Shown here piece by piece: positions 7,003 through 15,907 of a DNA stretch of 64,000 bases. The position numbers were made by a program, and so were the translations under genes. Positions within the stretch are counted from its first letter, which is position 1; each line of letters begins with the position of its first letter. Under the pieces are notes generated by a model, which searched no databases, was not told where the DNA came from, and was given only the letters and a program-made list of their open reading frames with translations. The stretch lies in contig URJL01000001.1 in NCBI GenBank assembly GCA_900548115.1, positions 1 to 64,000 on the forward strand. The letters run 5' to 3'. This DNA comes from an uncultured Eubacteriales bacterium. Its GTDB lineage: Bacteria > Bacillota > Clostridia > Oscillospirales > CAG-382.

Positions 7003-8319
7003 TCAGAAGATCGGGTAGCCCGCTTTTTCATGTGCTTCGAACAGTTCGTCGCACATCTTAACGATATCGTCGATCGAAAGCTGCGCTCCCGTGTGCGGAT
7101 CCATCATCGCCGCCTGATAAATGACCTCTTTCTTCTGCGTCACGGCGGCTTCGATGGTGAGAAGCTGGCAATTGATGTTGGTGCGATTCATCGCGGCGCA
7201 CTGCTCGGGAAGCTTTCCGACGTGGGTGGGATGAATGCCCCAACCGTCGACAAGGCACGGAACCTCGACGCAGGCGTCATACGGAAGATTTTCGATAAGC
7301 CCCGTGTTGATGACGTTTCCGCCGATCTTATACGGTGTGTCGGTGACGATCGACTCCATAATGCGTGAAGCATATTCGTGCGAACGGGTATGCTCGATAT
7401 CGCCGCCGTTCAAAAGCTCCTCCTTCTGTTTCTGCCAGCCGGCGATCTGATTTACGCAGCGGCGGGGATACTCGTCGAGCGGGATATTGAACTTTTCGAT
7501 CAGCTCGGGGTAATTCGGCTTGATGTAGAAGCAGTTGTATTCGGCGTTGTGCTCCGAGCTTTCGGTGCAGTAATAGCCCAGTTTGTCCATATAATCGAAG
7601 CGCACCATGTCGGTATGCTTTTCGGTCTCGTTCATCTTCTTGGCGCGGCGCTTGATCTCGGGATAAAGATCGTTTCCGTTTTCGTCGCGAAGCTCCAGAA
7701 GCCAGCCCATATGGTTGATGCCTGCGATCAGCTCCGCGCCGATTTTTTTGTCGTTCATGCCGACACGATCGAGAAGCCCTCGGCTGCAGTTCTGTACGCT
7801 GTGGCAAAGACCGATGGTCTTTACGCCCGAATAGCGCTGCATATAGCCCGAAAGAATCGCCATGGGGTTGGTATAATTCAAGAACAGTGCGTCGGGGCAG
7901 ACCTCGCGCATATCGGCGGCAAAGTCCTTCAGCACATGGATGGTGCGCAGTCCGCGGAAAATTCCGCCGATGCCCAATGTGTCGGCGATGGTCTGACGGA
8001 GACCGAATTTTTTCGGAATTTCAAAGTCGATGATGGTACACGGATCGTACAAGCCGACCTGAATGGCGTTGATGACGAATCTTGCGCCGCGCAGCGCCTC
8101 CTTGCGGTTTTCGACGCCGAGATAGGTCTTGATGACGGCGCGGTTTTCGTTGTATTTTTTGTTGATGGCGGCAATGACATGCAGCGATTCGTCAAGACGA
8201 TCCTTGTCGATGTCATAAAGTGCAATTTCACATTCGCGAAGCGGCTCGGCAAGGAGCGTGTCGCCCAGAACGTTTTTGGCAAAAACGGTGCTGCCCGCAC
8301 CCATAAATGTAATCTTCAT
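7003..8319 (-). CDS. Family GH4 glycosidase, alpha-galactosidase-like
   Basis: This 438-residue protein belongs to glycoside hydrolase family 4, which uses NAD+ and a divalent metal to cleave glycosidic bonds by an oxidation-elimination mechanism. The N-terminal Rossmann motif is MGAGSTVFAKNVLGD; NYTNPMAILS, the metal-binding cysteine motif GLCHSVQ and GINHMGWLLEL follow in family order. The CHSV form is typical of the MelA-type alpha-galactosidase branch, though related alpha-galacturonidases (LplD) are possible. The start at 8319 (MKITFMGAG) is chosen over an upstream in-frame ATG because the Rossmann strand must be near the N-terminus. No signal peptide: the enzyme acts on imported sugars. 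It is divergent from an AraC regulator that probably controls it. Confidence 0.88.
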   Translation of the reverse strand: MKITFMGAGSTVFAKNVLGDTLLAEPLRECEIALYDIDKDRLDESLHVIAAINKKYNENRAVIKTYLGVENRKEALRGARFVINAIQVGLYDPCTIIDFEIPKKFGLRQTIADTLGIGGIFRGLRTIHVLKDFAADMREVCPDALFLNYTNPMAILSGYMQRYSGVKTIGLCHSVQNCSRGLLDRVGMNDKKIGAELIAGINHMGWLLELRDENGNDLYPEIKRRAKKMNETEKHTDMVRFDYMDKLGYYCTESSEHNAEYNCFYIKPNYPELIEKFNIPLDEYPRRCVNQIAGWQKQKEELLNGGDIEHTRSHEYASRIMESIVTDTPYKIGGNVINTGLIENLPYDACVEVPCLVDGWGIHPTHVGKLPEQCAAMNRTNINCQLLTIEAAVTQKKEVIYQAAMMDPHTGAQLSIDDIVKMCDELFEAHEKAGYPIF

Positions 8320-8414
8320 TTTTCGTTTTATCCCCCTGTTTTCAAGATATGCCGTTTTCCTTTTGCGGCTTCTTTGCTTGGTGACAGAATAGCATATTTT
8401 TTTTAAAAAAACCA

Positions 8415-8444
8415 TTGATTTATGTAACCGAAACATGGTATAAT
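8415..8444 (+). promoter_or_regulatory. Sigma-A promoter of the AraC gene
   Basis: TTGATT (8415-8420) and TATAAT (8439-8444) are 18 bp apart, about 48 bp upstream of the AraC start. It lies in the 173-bp divergent region shared with the GH4 gene, where regulator sites are expected. Confidence 0.65.
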
Positions 8445-8492
8445 GTAATATATTATTTGCGGTGTACGCACCGCCGCAGTCGGAGGCTTGCC

Positions 8493-9269
8493 ATGTCCGT
8501 TCAAATCAATCTGATACTCGACCGCGTTTCCCCGTCCGAAAGTCCGCTTCTGCCGCTGATCGCGGGATGCGAGCAGTGCCGTCCGGGTCACCGCTTCGGG
8601 CCGTACATCCGCGAATATTTTCTCCTTCACTTTTGCCTTTCGGGCAAGGGGACGTTCGAGATCGGCGGGAAAATCTATCCCGTAACCGGAGGCGAAATGT
8701 TTATCATTCCGCCCGAGGTCGTCACGACCTACGAAGCCGACGCAAAAGACCCCTGGCATTACGTCTGGGTCGGCTTTACGGGGGGATGTTCGGAGCGTCT
8801 GCGGGAGCTTCCGCCCGTTGTTTCCTACGAAGCCGACACCTTTCGGCGTATGCTGAGCGTCTCCGAGGAGCACGTTTCGAACCCCGAAATTTATGCGTCG
8901 TACATTCACGAAATTTTTTACACGCTGTTCGGCGAAAAAAAGCGACCGACCGACGTCTGCCGCAGGGTGCGCGACGAGATCCATTTGAATTACATGAAGC
9001 CGATTACGGTCGAAACGCTTTCGCACGACGCGGGACTGGATCGGCGCTATCTTTCGCGCATTTTCAAAGAGCGCTACGGCGTGGCGCTGAAGGAATATCT
9101 CATCGGCGTGCGCATGCGCCGCGCGGGCGAGCTTCTTCTCAAGGGCTATTCGGTGAGCGAATCGGCGTATATGGTCGGATATGCCGACGCTTTTAATTTT
9201 TCCAAAATGTTTCGGAAAACGGTGGGCTGTTCACCGTCGGAATATCGGAAAAAGCGGAAGACCCGTTGA
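8493..9269 (+). CDS. AraC-family transcriptional regulator
   Basis: This 258-residue regulator has an N-terminal cupin-like sensor domain (about 1-140; LHFCLSGKGTFEIGGKIYP and GGEMFIIPPEVVTTYEAD) and a C-terminal double helix-turn-helix (about 158-255; LSHDAGLDRRYLSRIFKERYG and SESAYMVGYADAFNFSKMF, then CSPSEYRKK). This layout is that of sugar-sensing AraC activators. Start ATG 8493 follows CGGAGG. It is transcribed divergently from the GH4 gene, the likely target; a galactoside or its hydrolysis product is a plausible inducer, by context only. Confidence 0.9.
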   Translation: MSVQINLILDRVSPSESPLLPLIAGCEQCRPGHRFGPYIREYFLLHFCLSGKGTFEIGGKIYPVTGGEMFIIPPEVVTTYEADAKDPWHYVWVGFTGGCSERLRELPPVVSYEADTFRRMLSVSEEHVSNPEIYASYIHEIFYTLFGEKKRPTDVCRRVRDEIHLNYMKPITVETLSHDAGLDRRYLSRIFKERYGVALKEYLIGVRMRRAGELLLKGYSVSESAYMVGYADAFNFSKMFRKTVGCSPSEYRKKRKTR

Positions 9270-9294
9270 CTTTTTTTCCGATTTATGGTAACAT
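9266..9294 (+). promoter_or_regulatory. Promoter for the membrane protein at 9344
   Basis: TTGACT (9266-9271) and TAACAT (9289-9294) are spaced by 17 bp and overlap the end of the AraC gene. Confidence 0.45.
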
Positions 9295-9343
9295 TAAAGA
9301 AGCGCTCGATTTTGATTTCGGCGCAAAACAAAAGGAGTTTTTT

Positions 9344-9796
9344 ATGAAAAACGTTTTTGCCTTTTTGAAGAAGACCTTTTACAACACCGCCGCGATCTAT
9401 TCGGTGACAACTCTTGTTTTTATCCTCGGTTTTTATCTTTCCTCCGAAGAAAACGCCGCAAACTACGGAGCTGTTCGGATCTTTCTGTATTCCCTGTTTT
9501 TCGGTCTTTGCGCGGCGCTGGTTCTTTCGGTCTTCGGACTTTTCAAAAAAATGCCGTCTCTTTTGCGGTATTCGCTTGAATTTATCCTGATCTACGCTTT
9601 GTTTTACTTTTTCATTTTCTATCTTACGGGAAATTATAAAAACTTCCCGGCATTTTTCGCCTTCTCGATCCTGTTTGTTCTGATCTATGCCGCGGCGGGT
9701 GCGATAAATCTCGGCTTTGCGGGCAGAGAAGCCGAGAAAAAGAGCGCGGAGGAATACCGTGCGCTTTTTGACGAGAACCGCAACGCAAAACAATAA
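9344..9796 (+). CDS. Four-helix membrane protein, DUF3021-like
   Basis: This 150-residue protein has four hydrophobic helices (roughly residues 18-38, 46-68, 78-98 and 106-126) and a short charged C-terminus. The start at 9344 follows AAAGGAG with ideal spacing; an in-frame reading from 9266 has none. Size and topology recall the DUF3021 family of small Firmicute membrane proteins, but no diagnostic motif is visible. It lies 11 bp upstream of the RNA methyltransferase gene and is probably co-transcribed with it. Confidence 0.6.
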   Translation: MKNVFAFLKKTFYNTAAIYSVTTLVFILGFYLSSEENAANYGAVRIFLYSLFFGLCAALVLSVFGLFKKMPSLLRYSLEFILIYALFYFFIFYLTGNYKNFPAFFAFSILFVLIYAAAGAINLGFAGREAEKKSAEEYRALFDENRNAKQ

Positions 9797-9807
9797 AGGA
9801 GTCGGCT

Positions 9808-10983
9808 TTGAGTAACGTAAGACTGGTTGCCCCGTGCCTTTTCGGCTTGGAAAAGGCAGTCGGGGAGGAAATCGACGCGCTGGGATATCATCGGCGCGAT
9901 ACCATCGACGGAAGAGTTTATTTTGAAGGACCTCCTTCGGCAATCGTGCGGAGCAATCTATGGCTTCGCTGTGCCGAGCGGGTGCTGATCGAAATGGCAA
10001 GCTTTGAGGCAAAAAGCTTCACCGCGCTTTTCGACGGGGTAAAGAAGATCCCGTGGGAGCGCTTCATCGGCAAAAACGACGCTTTTCCCGTGAAGGGACA
10101 TTCAATCAAAAGCGAGCTGCACAGCCTGCCCGACTGTCAGAAGATCATCAAAAAGGCGATCGTCGAGCGATTGAAAGAAGCCTACGGCGTCGAGTGGTTC
10201 GAAGAGAGCGGCGTGAAATATCAAATCGAATTTTTCATTCTGAACGATCACGCCGTCATTATGATCGATACCACGGGCATTCCGCTCCACAAGCGCGGCT
10301 ATCGGACCGAAGCGAATCTTGCGCCGATCCGCGAGACGCTTGCGGCGGCAATGGTAAAAATTGCCCGCCCGCGCGAGGACGTTCTTTTGTGGGATCCCTT
10401 CTGCGGTTCGGGAACGATCCCGATCGAGGCGGCGCTGATCATGACCAATACCGCGCCCGGACTTTTCCGCCGTTTTGCCGCCGAAAGCTTTCCGTGGCTT
10501 CCGAAAAAGCTGTGGGAGGACGCGCGCGAGGAGGCAAAAGCGGCGCGAAAGCTTGACACGCCTTTCCGCGCTCTTGCGACCGATATCGACCCCGACACCG
10601 TGGAAATTGCCCGCGACAACATCCGCCGCGCCGGCATGTGGGCATATATCGACTGCTTTAAAAAGGACGCGCTCACCATCCGCCGCGACGACCGCCGCAC
10701 GACCATCGTCTGCAACCCGCCCTACGGCGAACGTATGGACAGCGTGAAAAGCGCGCAGGCGCTGTACAAAAAAATGGGAAAGGTCTTTTTACAGCTTTCT
10801 CCGTGGCAGATCTACATCATCACCTCGGAGGAGGATTTCGAAGCCCTTTACGGCAAGCGCGCCGACAAGGTGCGGCGGCTGTACAACGGCATGATCCGCT
10901 GTAACTTTTATCAATATTTCAAGCGCGACGACCGCGCGGGCGTTAAAAAATCGGACACGCACGAAAAGACCGAAAATCGGTGA
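9808..10983 (+). CDS. THUMP-domain class I RNA methyltransferase, RlmL/YpsC-like
   Basis: This 391-residue protein is a SAM-dependent RNA guanine-N2 methyltransferase of the RlmL/YpsC type, expected to modify 23S rRNA. The N-terminal 160 residues form a THUMP-type RNA-binding region (APCLFGLEKAVGEEI, FFILNDHAVIMIDTTG). The catalytic domain shows HKRGYRTEANLAPIRETLAA, SAM motif I DPFCGSGTIPIEAAL, the acidic motif ATDIDPDTVEIARDN and the catalytic motif CNPPYGERM. It starts at a TTG (9808) preceded by AAAGGAG. Its stop overlaps the GTG/ATG region of truB, so the two tRNA/rRNA modification genes are coupled. Confidence 0.9.
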   Translation: MSNVRLVAPCLFGLEKAVGEEIDALGYHRRDTIDGRVYFEGPPSAIVRSNLWLRCAERVLIEMASFEAKSFTALFDGVKKIPWERFIGKNDAFPVKGHSIKSELHSLPDCQKIIKKAIVERLKEAYGVEWFEESGVKYQIEFFILNDHAVIMIDTTGIPLHKRGYRTEANLAPIRETLAAAMVKIARPREDVLLWDPFCGSGTIPIEAALIMTNTAPGLFRRFAAESFPWLPKKLWEDAREEAKAARKLDTPFRALATDIDPDTVEIARDNIRRAGMWAYIDCFKKDALTIRRDDRRTTIVCNPPYGERMDSVKSAQALYKKMGKVFLQLSPWQIYIITSEEDFEALYGKRADKVRRLYNGMIRCNFYQYFKRDDRAGVKKSDTHEKTENR

Positions 10984-10988
10984 ACAGC

Positions 10989-11900
10989 ATGAACGGAATC
11001 ATCAATCTCTATAAACCCTCGGGCTATACCTCGCACGATGCCGTGGCGCGCCTGAAGCGTTTTTACGGCACACGGCGCGTGGGGCACGCAGGCACCCTCG
11101 ATCCCATGGCGTGCGGTGTTTTACCCGTATTGATCGGCAGCGCCTGCGCCGCCCAGGATTTTCTGATGAATCACGATAAAGTGTACCGCGCCGGGATGCG
11201 CTTCGGCATCACGACCGACACGGGCGATATCACGGGAACGGTTCTTGCGGAAAAGCCGGCGGCGTTTACGCGGGAGGAATTTCTCGCGGCGCTTCCGCAT
11301 TTTCTCGGCAGACAAAAGCAGATCCCTCCCATGTATTCGGCGATCAAGATCGGCGGAAAAAAGCTTTACGAGCTGGCGCGGGAGGGCGTCACGGTCGAAC
11401 GGACGGCGCGCGAGATCGAAATTTACGATCTTTCTCTTGTCGGACAGGACAACGACCGCGATTATCTTGTCGACGTATCCTGCTCGAAGGGAACGTATAT
11501 CCGCACGCTGTGCGAGGACATCGGAAATTATCTCGGCACGGGCGGCACGCTTTACAGCCTCGAGCGACTCTCCTGCGGCATTTTCCGCAAGGAAAACGCC
11601 GTGACGATCGAAGAGCTGCAGGCGCTTTATGAAAAGAACGACACGAAAGCGCTCGAAGCGTGTCTTGTTTCGCCCGAGAAGATCTTTGCCGACTTTCCCG
11701 CTGTCCGCCTTTCGGAATTTTTCGCCCGCCTTTGCCGCAACGGCTGCGAGCTTTATCTTTCAAAGCTCCGCCTTTCCGAAGCTGATTTTCCCGAGGGCGC
11801 GCGCGTTCGTCTTTACGACAGCGAGGGCGTGTTTTTCGCGGTCGGGACGGTGACGGCTTATCCGAACGGCATGGCAATCAAGGCGACGGTGCGGTTTTAG
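10989..11900 (+). CDS. truB: tRNA pseudouridine(55) synthase TruB
   Basis: This protein of about 303 residues converts U55 of the T-loop of tRNAs to pseudouridine. The N-terminus GIINLYKPSGYTSHDAV and the catalytic loop VGHAGTLDPMACGVLPVLIG are canonical; D38 is the nucleophilic aspartate. KQIPPMYSAIKIGGKKLYELAREG and SCSKGTYIRTLCEDIG are further family blocks. A GTG at 10980 is in frame and overlaps the previous stop; the ATG at 10989 is preferred because it places the family N-terminus correctly, but neither has a clear ribosome binding site, suggesting coupled translation. The usual downstream partner ribF is absent. Confidence 0.93.
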   Translation: MNGIINLYKPSGYTSHDAVARLKRFYGTRRVGHAGTLDPMACGVLPVLIGSACAAQDFLMNHDKVYRAGMRFGITTDTGDITGTVLAEKPAAFTREEFLAALPHFLGRQKQIPPMYSAIKIGGKKLYELAREGVTVERTAREIEIYDLSLVGQDNDRDYLVDVSCSKGTYIRTLCEDIGNYLGTGGTLYSLERLSCGIFRKENAVTIEELQALYEKNDTKALEACLVSPEKIFADFPAVRLSEFFARLCRNGCELYLSKLRLSEADFPEGARVRLYDSEGVFFAVGTVTAYPNGMAIKATVRF

Positions 11901-11951
11901 AAGAGAAATTCGAACGGATAAATTTCGTTCGTAAAATAAAGCTTATACGAA

Positions 11952-11984
11952 AAACCGGGGAAGACATTCCGTCTTCCCCGGTTT
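11952..11984. terminator. Bidirectional terminator between truB and the trehalase-like gene
   Basis: AAACCGGGGAAGAC (11952-11965) pairs perfectly with GTCTTCCCCGGTTT (11971-11984) around ATTCC, with A and T flanks on both sides. It serves the convergent genes ending at 11900 and 12009. Confidence 0.85.
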
Positions 11985-12008
11985 CTTGTTTTATTGTGTT
12001 TCGTTTGT

Positions 12009-13217
12009 TTATTTTCCGAGCAGCTCTTTCGCCTTGAGATAAACTCCCGCCGTCCAGCCCATCATGGCGGGCATATCGTATTCGTCGGTCACGTTTACGT
12101 TTCCTTCGATCACGTTGTATTTTTCCCAAAGCTTGCCCGTCTCCTCAAAGGCGCTGTCGCACAGCTTTATGTATTTTTCGGCAATGCGACGCGCTTCCTT
12201 TTCATAACCGTAGGCGAAAAGTCCCGCAAAAGCGGCGTACTGCATACACGGCCAGCCGTTGGGCGTGCCCCACTGATAATGTCCGGGGAACGGATTGCTC
12301 TCGGTCGCGAGAATGCCGTGCGCCGCCTCGAGACGTGCCAAATTTCTCACCATCGCGTCGGCGTGGCGCTGTTCGGCGACGCCGCACAAAAGCGGAATAA
12401 ACGACACGGCGGCAAACGTATCGCTGTGCTTCTCTGCGACAAAATCGTAATCGAGCAAAAGTCCCTGTTCGTTCTCGAGAAGGGCAAAAATGCGTTCTTT
12501 TCTCGTTTCGGCGCGTTTTTCCCACTCATCCGCTCCGCCGATCGAAAGCTCGCGCGCAAAATGCGCCATGTTCTTTTCGAGCCGATACAAAAGACTGTTC
12601 AGATCGACCTGCACAAAGCGGCTCGCATCGAAGCCGAAGCGGGTGTTGATATCCCAGCCGCTCTCGGCGACCGCAAGATAGTGCCTTCCGATATCGAGCG
12701 GGCTTTTTCCCGCGGGGGTATATCCGATGCGCTTGCAATAATCGGGCGAAATGCGGATGAATTCCTCGTCGGGGCTGTCGTCGGAATATTGATTCAGTCC
12801 ACAGGAGGTCATGCGCTTTGTCATCCAGAAGTCGTATTCGGTAAGAAGCGCCTCATACGCGCCGCGAAGCCACGCTTTATCGCCGAAATATTCGTAAATG
12901 TCGCGCACCATCATCGAGAGGTACGGCGGCTGCGAACGGCTGATATAATACGTGCGGTTGCCGTTGGGCATATGTCCGAAGCGCGAGATAAGATTCAGCA
13001 TATTGTCGACGTTGTATTTTGCCAAAAGGGCGCGCCCGTCGATCAAAAGTCCGAGGTTTGTAAAGTAGGTGTCCCAATAATAAAGCTCGTCAAAATGTCC
13101 GACGGCGGGGATGGTATAAGGGTAAGGGAGTCCGATAAGCGTTCCCTCGTCACGGCGATTTTCCCGAATACAGTCGTCCCAATTTTTTTCAATGTATTCC
13201 GAAACGGTTTTCGGCAT
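12009..13217 (-). CDS. Trehalase-like glycosidase, GH37/GH63-type (alpha/alpha)6 barrel
   Basis: This 402-residue cytoplasmic protein (no signal peptide) resembles family GH37 trehalases. The segments VGHFDELYYWDTYFT and QWGTPNGWPCMQ correspond to the two trehalase signatures (PGGRFxExYxWDxY and QWDxPxGWxP), but with the first glycines and the QWD aspartate changed. ESGWDINTRFG supplies another conserved aspartate. The changes mean substrate could be trehalose, a trehalose-like disaccharide or another alpha-glucoside/mannoside. The start at 13217 follows GGAGG; an upstream in-frame ATG lacks one. Three GTTGCAA words occur in its upstream region. Confidence 0.75.
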   Translation of the reverse strand: MPKTVSEYIEKNWDDCIRENRRDEGTLIGLPYPYTIPAVGHFDELYYWDTYFTNLGLLIDGRALLAKYNVDNMLNLISRFGHMPNGNRTYYISRSQPPYLSMMVRDIYEYFGDKAWLRGAYEALLTEYDFWMTKRMTSCGLNQYSDDSPDEEFIRISPDYCKRIGYTPAGKSPLDIGRHYLAVAESGWDINTRFGFDASRFVQVDLNSLLYRLEKNMAHFARELSIGGADEWEKRAETRKERIFALLENEQGLLLDYDFVAEKHSDTFAAVSFIPLLCGVAEQRHADAMVRNLARLEAAHGILATESNPFPGHYQWGTPNGWPCMQYAAFAGLFAYGYEKEARRIAEKYIKLCDSAFEETGKLWEKYNVIEGNVNVTDEYDMPAMMGWTAGVYLKAKELLGK

Positions 13218-13291
13218 GGTGTTTTCCTCCGATTTTCTTTCGATTTTTTGCAACCTTTCCGGCAACTTTTCTTGCCGTTACGGTCACGCTC

Positions 13292-13320
13292 ATTGTAACC
13301 GATTTTTTCGTCTTTTGCAA
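13292..13320 (-). promoter_or_regulatory. Promoter of the trehalase-like gene
   Basis: On the minus strand TTGCAA (13320-13315) and TACAAT (13297-13292) are 17 bp apart. The word GTTGCAA overlaps the -35 and recurs nearby at 13248-13254 and 13338-13344, possible operator half-sites. Confidence 0.5.
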
Positions 13321-13371
13321 CCGTTTTTTTCCTTTTATTGCAACTTTTTTCGATTTTTTCGGTCTTGCGTC

Positions 13372-14328
13372 CTACGGCGAAATGCGCGTCATGACAAAAA
13401 AGCACGCGGTCATAAGACACGCGATGAGGGCGCGGGCGGCAAGATACGGACGAATCGAAAGTCCGCGCGGCAGCGCCGCGCGCACCTGACAAAGTACCGA
13501 CGCACCGCCCAGCCCCGAAAGAAAAGGCAAAAGGAGAAACAGCACTTCTTTCGGACAGTCGGAGAGAAGCGTACAGCCGTCGGTGATCTCCAAAAGCCCC
13601 GCGGCAAAGCCGACCGTGCTTTTCGGAAGCGGGATCGCCGACAAAAACGCGGCGGCAAAATCGGCGGCAAGCGAAAAAGCAGCCGTAAAGGCGGCAATTT
13701 CCAAAAGAGTATGCGCCGCGCGGCGAATGTCCTCGGTGAGCGAAGACGGTTCTCTCCCCTTTTCGCTGTTTTCGGCAAAGGCGCGCCCGTCGGGCGGCGC
13801 TTTCTCGGTTCTCGGAAAAATCCTCAGCGCACACAGCACCGCAAGCGTCTGGGCAATATACAAAAACACGCCGTATTTCACCGATCCCAAAAGCCCGCTT
13901 CCGACAAAGGCGATGAGGAACCCCGGGCTTGCGTTGTCAAAAAGCGCGGCGCAGCGTTCGGCGTCGCGCGCTCCGAGCCTCTTTTGCGAAAAAAGCTCGG
14001 CGCACAGCGCGGCGGGGAGCGGATAGCCGCACAAAAGCCCCGTCAGAAACAGAAAAAACGAATCGGGCGTGAGCGAAAAAGCCCGACAGAAACGAAAAAA
14101 GCGCGGACCGTTTTTTTGCGGAAGCGCGCAAAGCAGCCGCCGCGAAAGAATCATCATCGGAAAAAGTGCAGGCAAAAGACAGCGGTAAAAGCGCTCGAGC
14201 GAACGAAGAAGACTTTTCGAAACAAGCGACGGAAAAAGAAGGACCGATGCCGCGCACAAAAGGCAAAAGAGGACCGACGCACCTGTTTTTGCATTTTCCG
14301 CCCTGTTTTCGGCAATTTTTTCGGGCAT
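13372..14328 (-). CDS. ylbJ: YlbJ-like sporulation integral membrane protein
   Basis: This 318-residue polytopic membrane protein has about eight hydrophobic helices. The blocks LTGLLCGYPLPAALCAELF and ALFDNASPGFLIAFVGSG match the Gate/nucleoside-recognition pattern of the sporulation protein YlbJ (typical GxxxGYPxGAK and sgPlFixGxVG). YlbJ is made in the mother cell and needed for proper spore maturation in Bacillus; its transported substrate, if any, is unknown. A GAGGAG precedes the start. It is divergent from yqfC, another mother-cell gene, with only 62 bp between them, so both may share a sigma-E control region. The assignment rests on two blocks and topology. Confidence 0.7.
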   Translation of the reverse strand: MPEKIAENRAENAKTGASVLFCLLCAASVLLFPSLVSKSLLRSLERFYRCLLPALFPMMILSRRLLCALPQKNGPRFFRFCRAFSLTPDSFFLFLTGLLCGYPLPAALCAELFSQKRLGARDAERCAALFDNASPGFLIAFVGSGLLGSVKYGVFLYIAQTLAVLCALRIFPRTEKAPPDGRAFAENSEKGREPSSLTEDIRRAAHTLLEIAAFTAAFSLAADFAAAFLSAIPLPKSTVGFAAGLLEITDGCTLLSDCPKEVLFLLLPFLSGLGGASVLCQVRAALPRGLSIRPYLAARALIACLMTACFFVMTRISP

Positions 14329-14390
14329 AATACCAAAAGCTCCTCATAAGATGACAATAGAATTCTTGCTACCATATATGGGGAAAACAC

Positions 14391-14687
14391 ATGAAACATG
14401 ACAAAACCGAGAAAAAAACGCCCGTGCCCGCTCTTTCGCGTCTTTCGGAAAAGATCGGGCTTCCCCTCGATATCCTGCGCGGCGTGCCGTATATCCAGCT
14501 TTACGGCGGGCGAAGTCTCATCATCGAAGGAAATCTGCGCATCGACTGCTACGATGAAAACGCTCTTTCGGTGCGCTGCGGGAAAAACATTCTCCTCATC
14601 GCGGGGCGTGGGCTTCGCGTGACGCTTCTCGACGGCGAAGCGCTTGCCGTGAGCGGAACCATAACGTCGATCGCAATCGACGCATAA
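14391..14687 (+). CDS. yqfC: Sporulation protein YqfC (YabP/YqfC family)
   Basis: This 98-residue protein belongs to the YabP/YqfC family. VPYIQLYGGRSLIIEG is followed by repeated short beta strands (LRIDCYDENALSVRCG, LLIAGRGLRVTLLDGEALAVSG), the expected all-beta fold. In Bacillus yqfC is transcribed by sigma-E in the mother cell. It is followed 20 bp later by yqfD, the standard arrangement. Confidence 0.9.
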   Translation: MKHDKTEKKTPVPALSRLSEKIGLPLDILRGVPYIQLYGGRSLIIEGNLRIDCYDENALSVRCGKNILLIAGRGLRVTLLDGEALAVSGTITSIAIDA

Positions 14688-14707
14688 CCGGGAAGGAGCG
14701 CCTTGCC

Positions 14708-15907
14708 TTGAAGATCGATCTTATTCGCCATCTTATCGGCTACACCCGTTTCACTCTTGTTTCCTCCCCGCGCGACGCGGGAAAAATCCTCTTTCTGCTG
14801 CGCGAAAAAAAGCTTTACGACACAGCGTCCGAAAACGGGTCTCTTTCGTTTACCTGCTTTCGAAAAGACACGGCAGCGGTCGAAAAAATTCTTTCGGAAA
14901 AGCATATTCCGTATTCCGCCCGCGCCTTCGGCGTTTTCGCACAGCTGAAACGGCTTTCGAGCCGAAGAGGCATTGCGGCGGGGCTTTTATTAAGCCTTCT
15001 TCTGCACTCCTATCTTTCAAATCACATTTTTTCGATCCGCGTCACGGGAAACGAAACCATCCCGACCGAGGAGGTCCTCGAGACGCTCTCGACGCTCGGC
15101 TTTTATGAGGGCTGCTCGCTTTCCGACGTGCATGTCGACGAATTGTACCTTCGCTATCTCGTGCGCGAAAAGCGCGCGTCGTGGATGCACATCAACCGCC
15201 TCGGCGTGACGGCGCAGGTGGAGATTGCCGAGGCGACGTCGGCGCCGAAAGCTCTGCCCGACAAAATTTCGGTGTGCAACATCGTGGCAAAATGCGACGG
15301 GATCGTCCGCCGTGCCGACGTTTACAGCGGCGGCTGCGAGGTAAGCGCGGGGCAATCGGTGGTAAAGGGTCAGCTGCTCGTCTCCTCCTTTTTCGAAACG
15401 CGCCTTTCGGGAACCCTTCTGCGCCGCGCGCGGGGAACGGTTTTGGCGGACACCGAGCCGGTTTTCGAAATGTACATTCCGAAAGCGTACAAAAAAGCCG
15501 AAAAGACCGACGCCGTCTTTCGCAGCACGCTTCTTTTTCTGAACCGCCGTCTTGCGCTCCGCTTTGCCTTTCTTCCCGACGGGACAAACGAACGGGAAAA
15601 GAACCGCTATACTCCGACTTTGTTTTCTCGCCTTGCGCTCCCCTTTTCGATCGAGGAGGAAACCTTTTTTGCGCCGCACCTTACCGATCGTGAGCGAAGC
15701 CTTGCCGAAGCGCGGGCGCTGTATCAAAAAAAGCTTGCGGAATTCAAAAAGCGCCGCGAAAAAAGCGGCGAAATTCTCTTTGAAGAGACGACCGAGCGAG
15801 AGGAAGCCGACGCTTATGTCTTCAAAACGAGCTTCTTGTGCCGCGAAAGCATCGGAATCGAACGGAATGCGGGTATGGAAGGACAGGAAATTGCGAAAGC
15901 TACTTGA
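14708..15907 (+). CDS. yqfD: Sporulation protein YqfD
   Basis: This 399-residue protein starts at TTG 14708 (GGAAGGAG upstream). The N-terminal region has an ACT-like fold with SFTCFRKDTAAVEKILSE. It is followed by a hydrophobic helix (GIAAGLLLSLLLHSYLSNHIF) and an extracytoplasmic portion with the FtsQ/POTRA-like stretch IRVTGNETIPTEEVLETLS and IAEATSAPKALPD, CNIVAKCDGIVRRADVYSG, VVKGQLLVS. These are the family blocks of YqfD, a mother-cell sporulation protein of unknown biochemical role. Operon with yqfC; the phoH promoter begins inside its last codons. Confidence 0.9.
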   Translation: MKIDLIRHLIGYTRFTLVSSPRDAGKILFLLREKKLYDTASENGSLSFTCFRKDTAAVEKILSEKHIPYSARAFGVFAQLKRLSSRRGIAAGLLLSLLLHSYLSNHIFSIRVTGNETIPTEEVLETLSTLGFYEGCSLSDVHVDELYLRYLVREKRASWMHINRLGVTAQVEIAEATSAPKALPDKISVCNIVAKCDGIVRRADVYSGGCEVSAGQSVVKGQLLVSSFFETRLSGTLLRRARGTVLADTEPVFEMYIPKAYKKAEKTDAVFRSTLLFLNRRLALRFAFLPDGTNEREKNRYTPTLFSRLALPFSIEEETFFAPHLTDRERSLAEARALYQKKLAEFKKRREKSGEILFEETTEREEADAYVFKTSFLCRESIGIERNAGMEGQEIAKAT

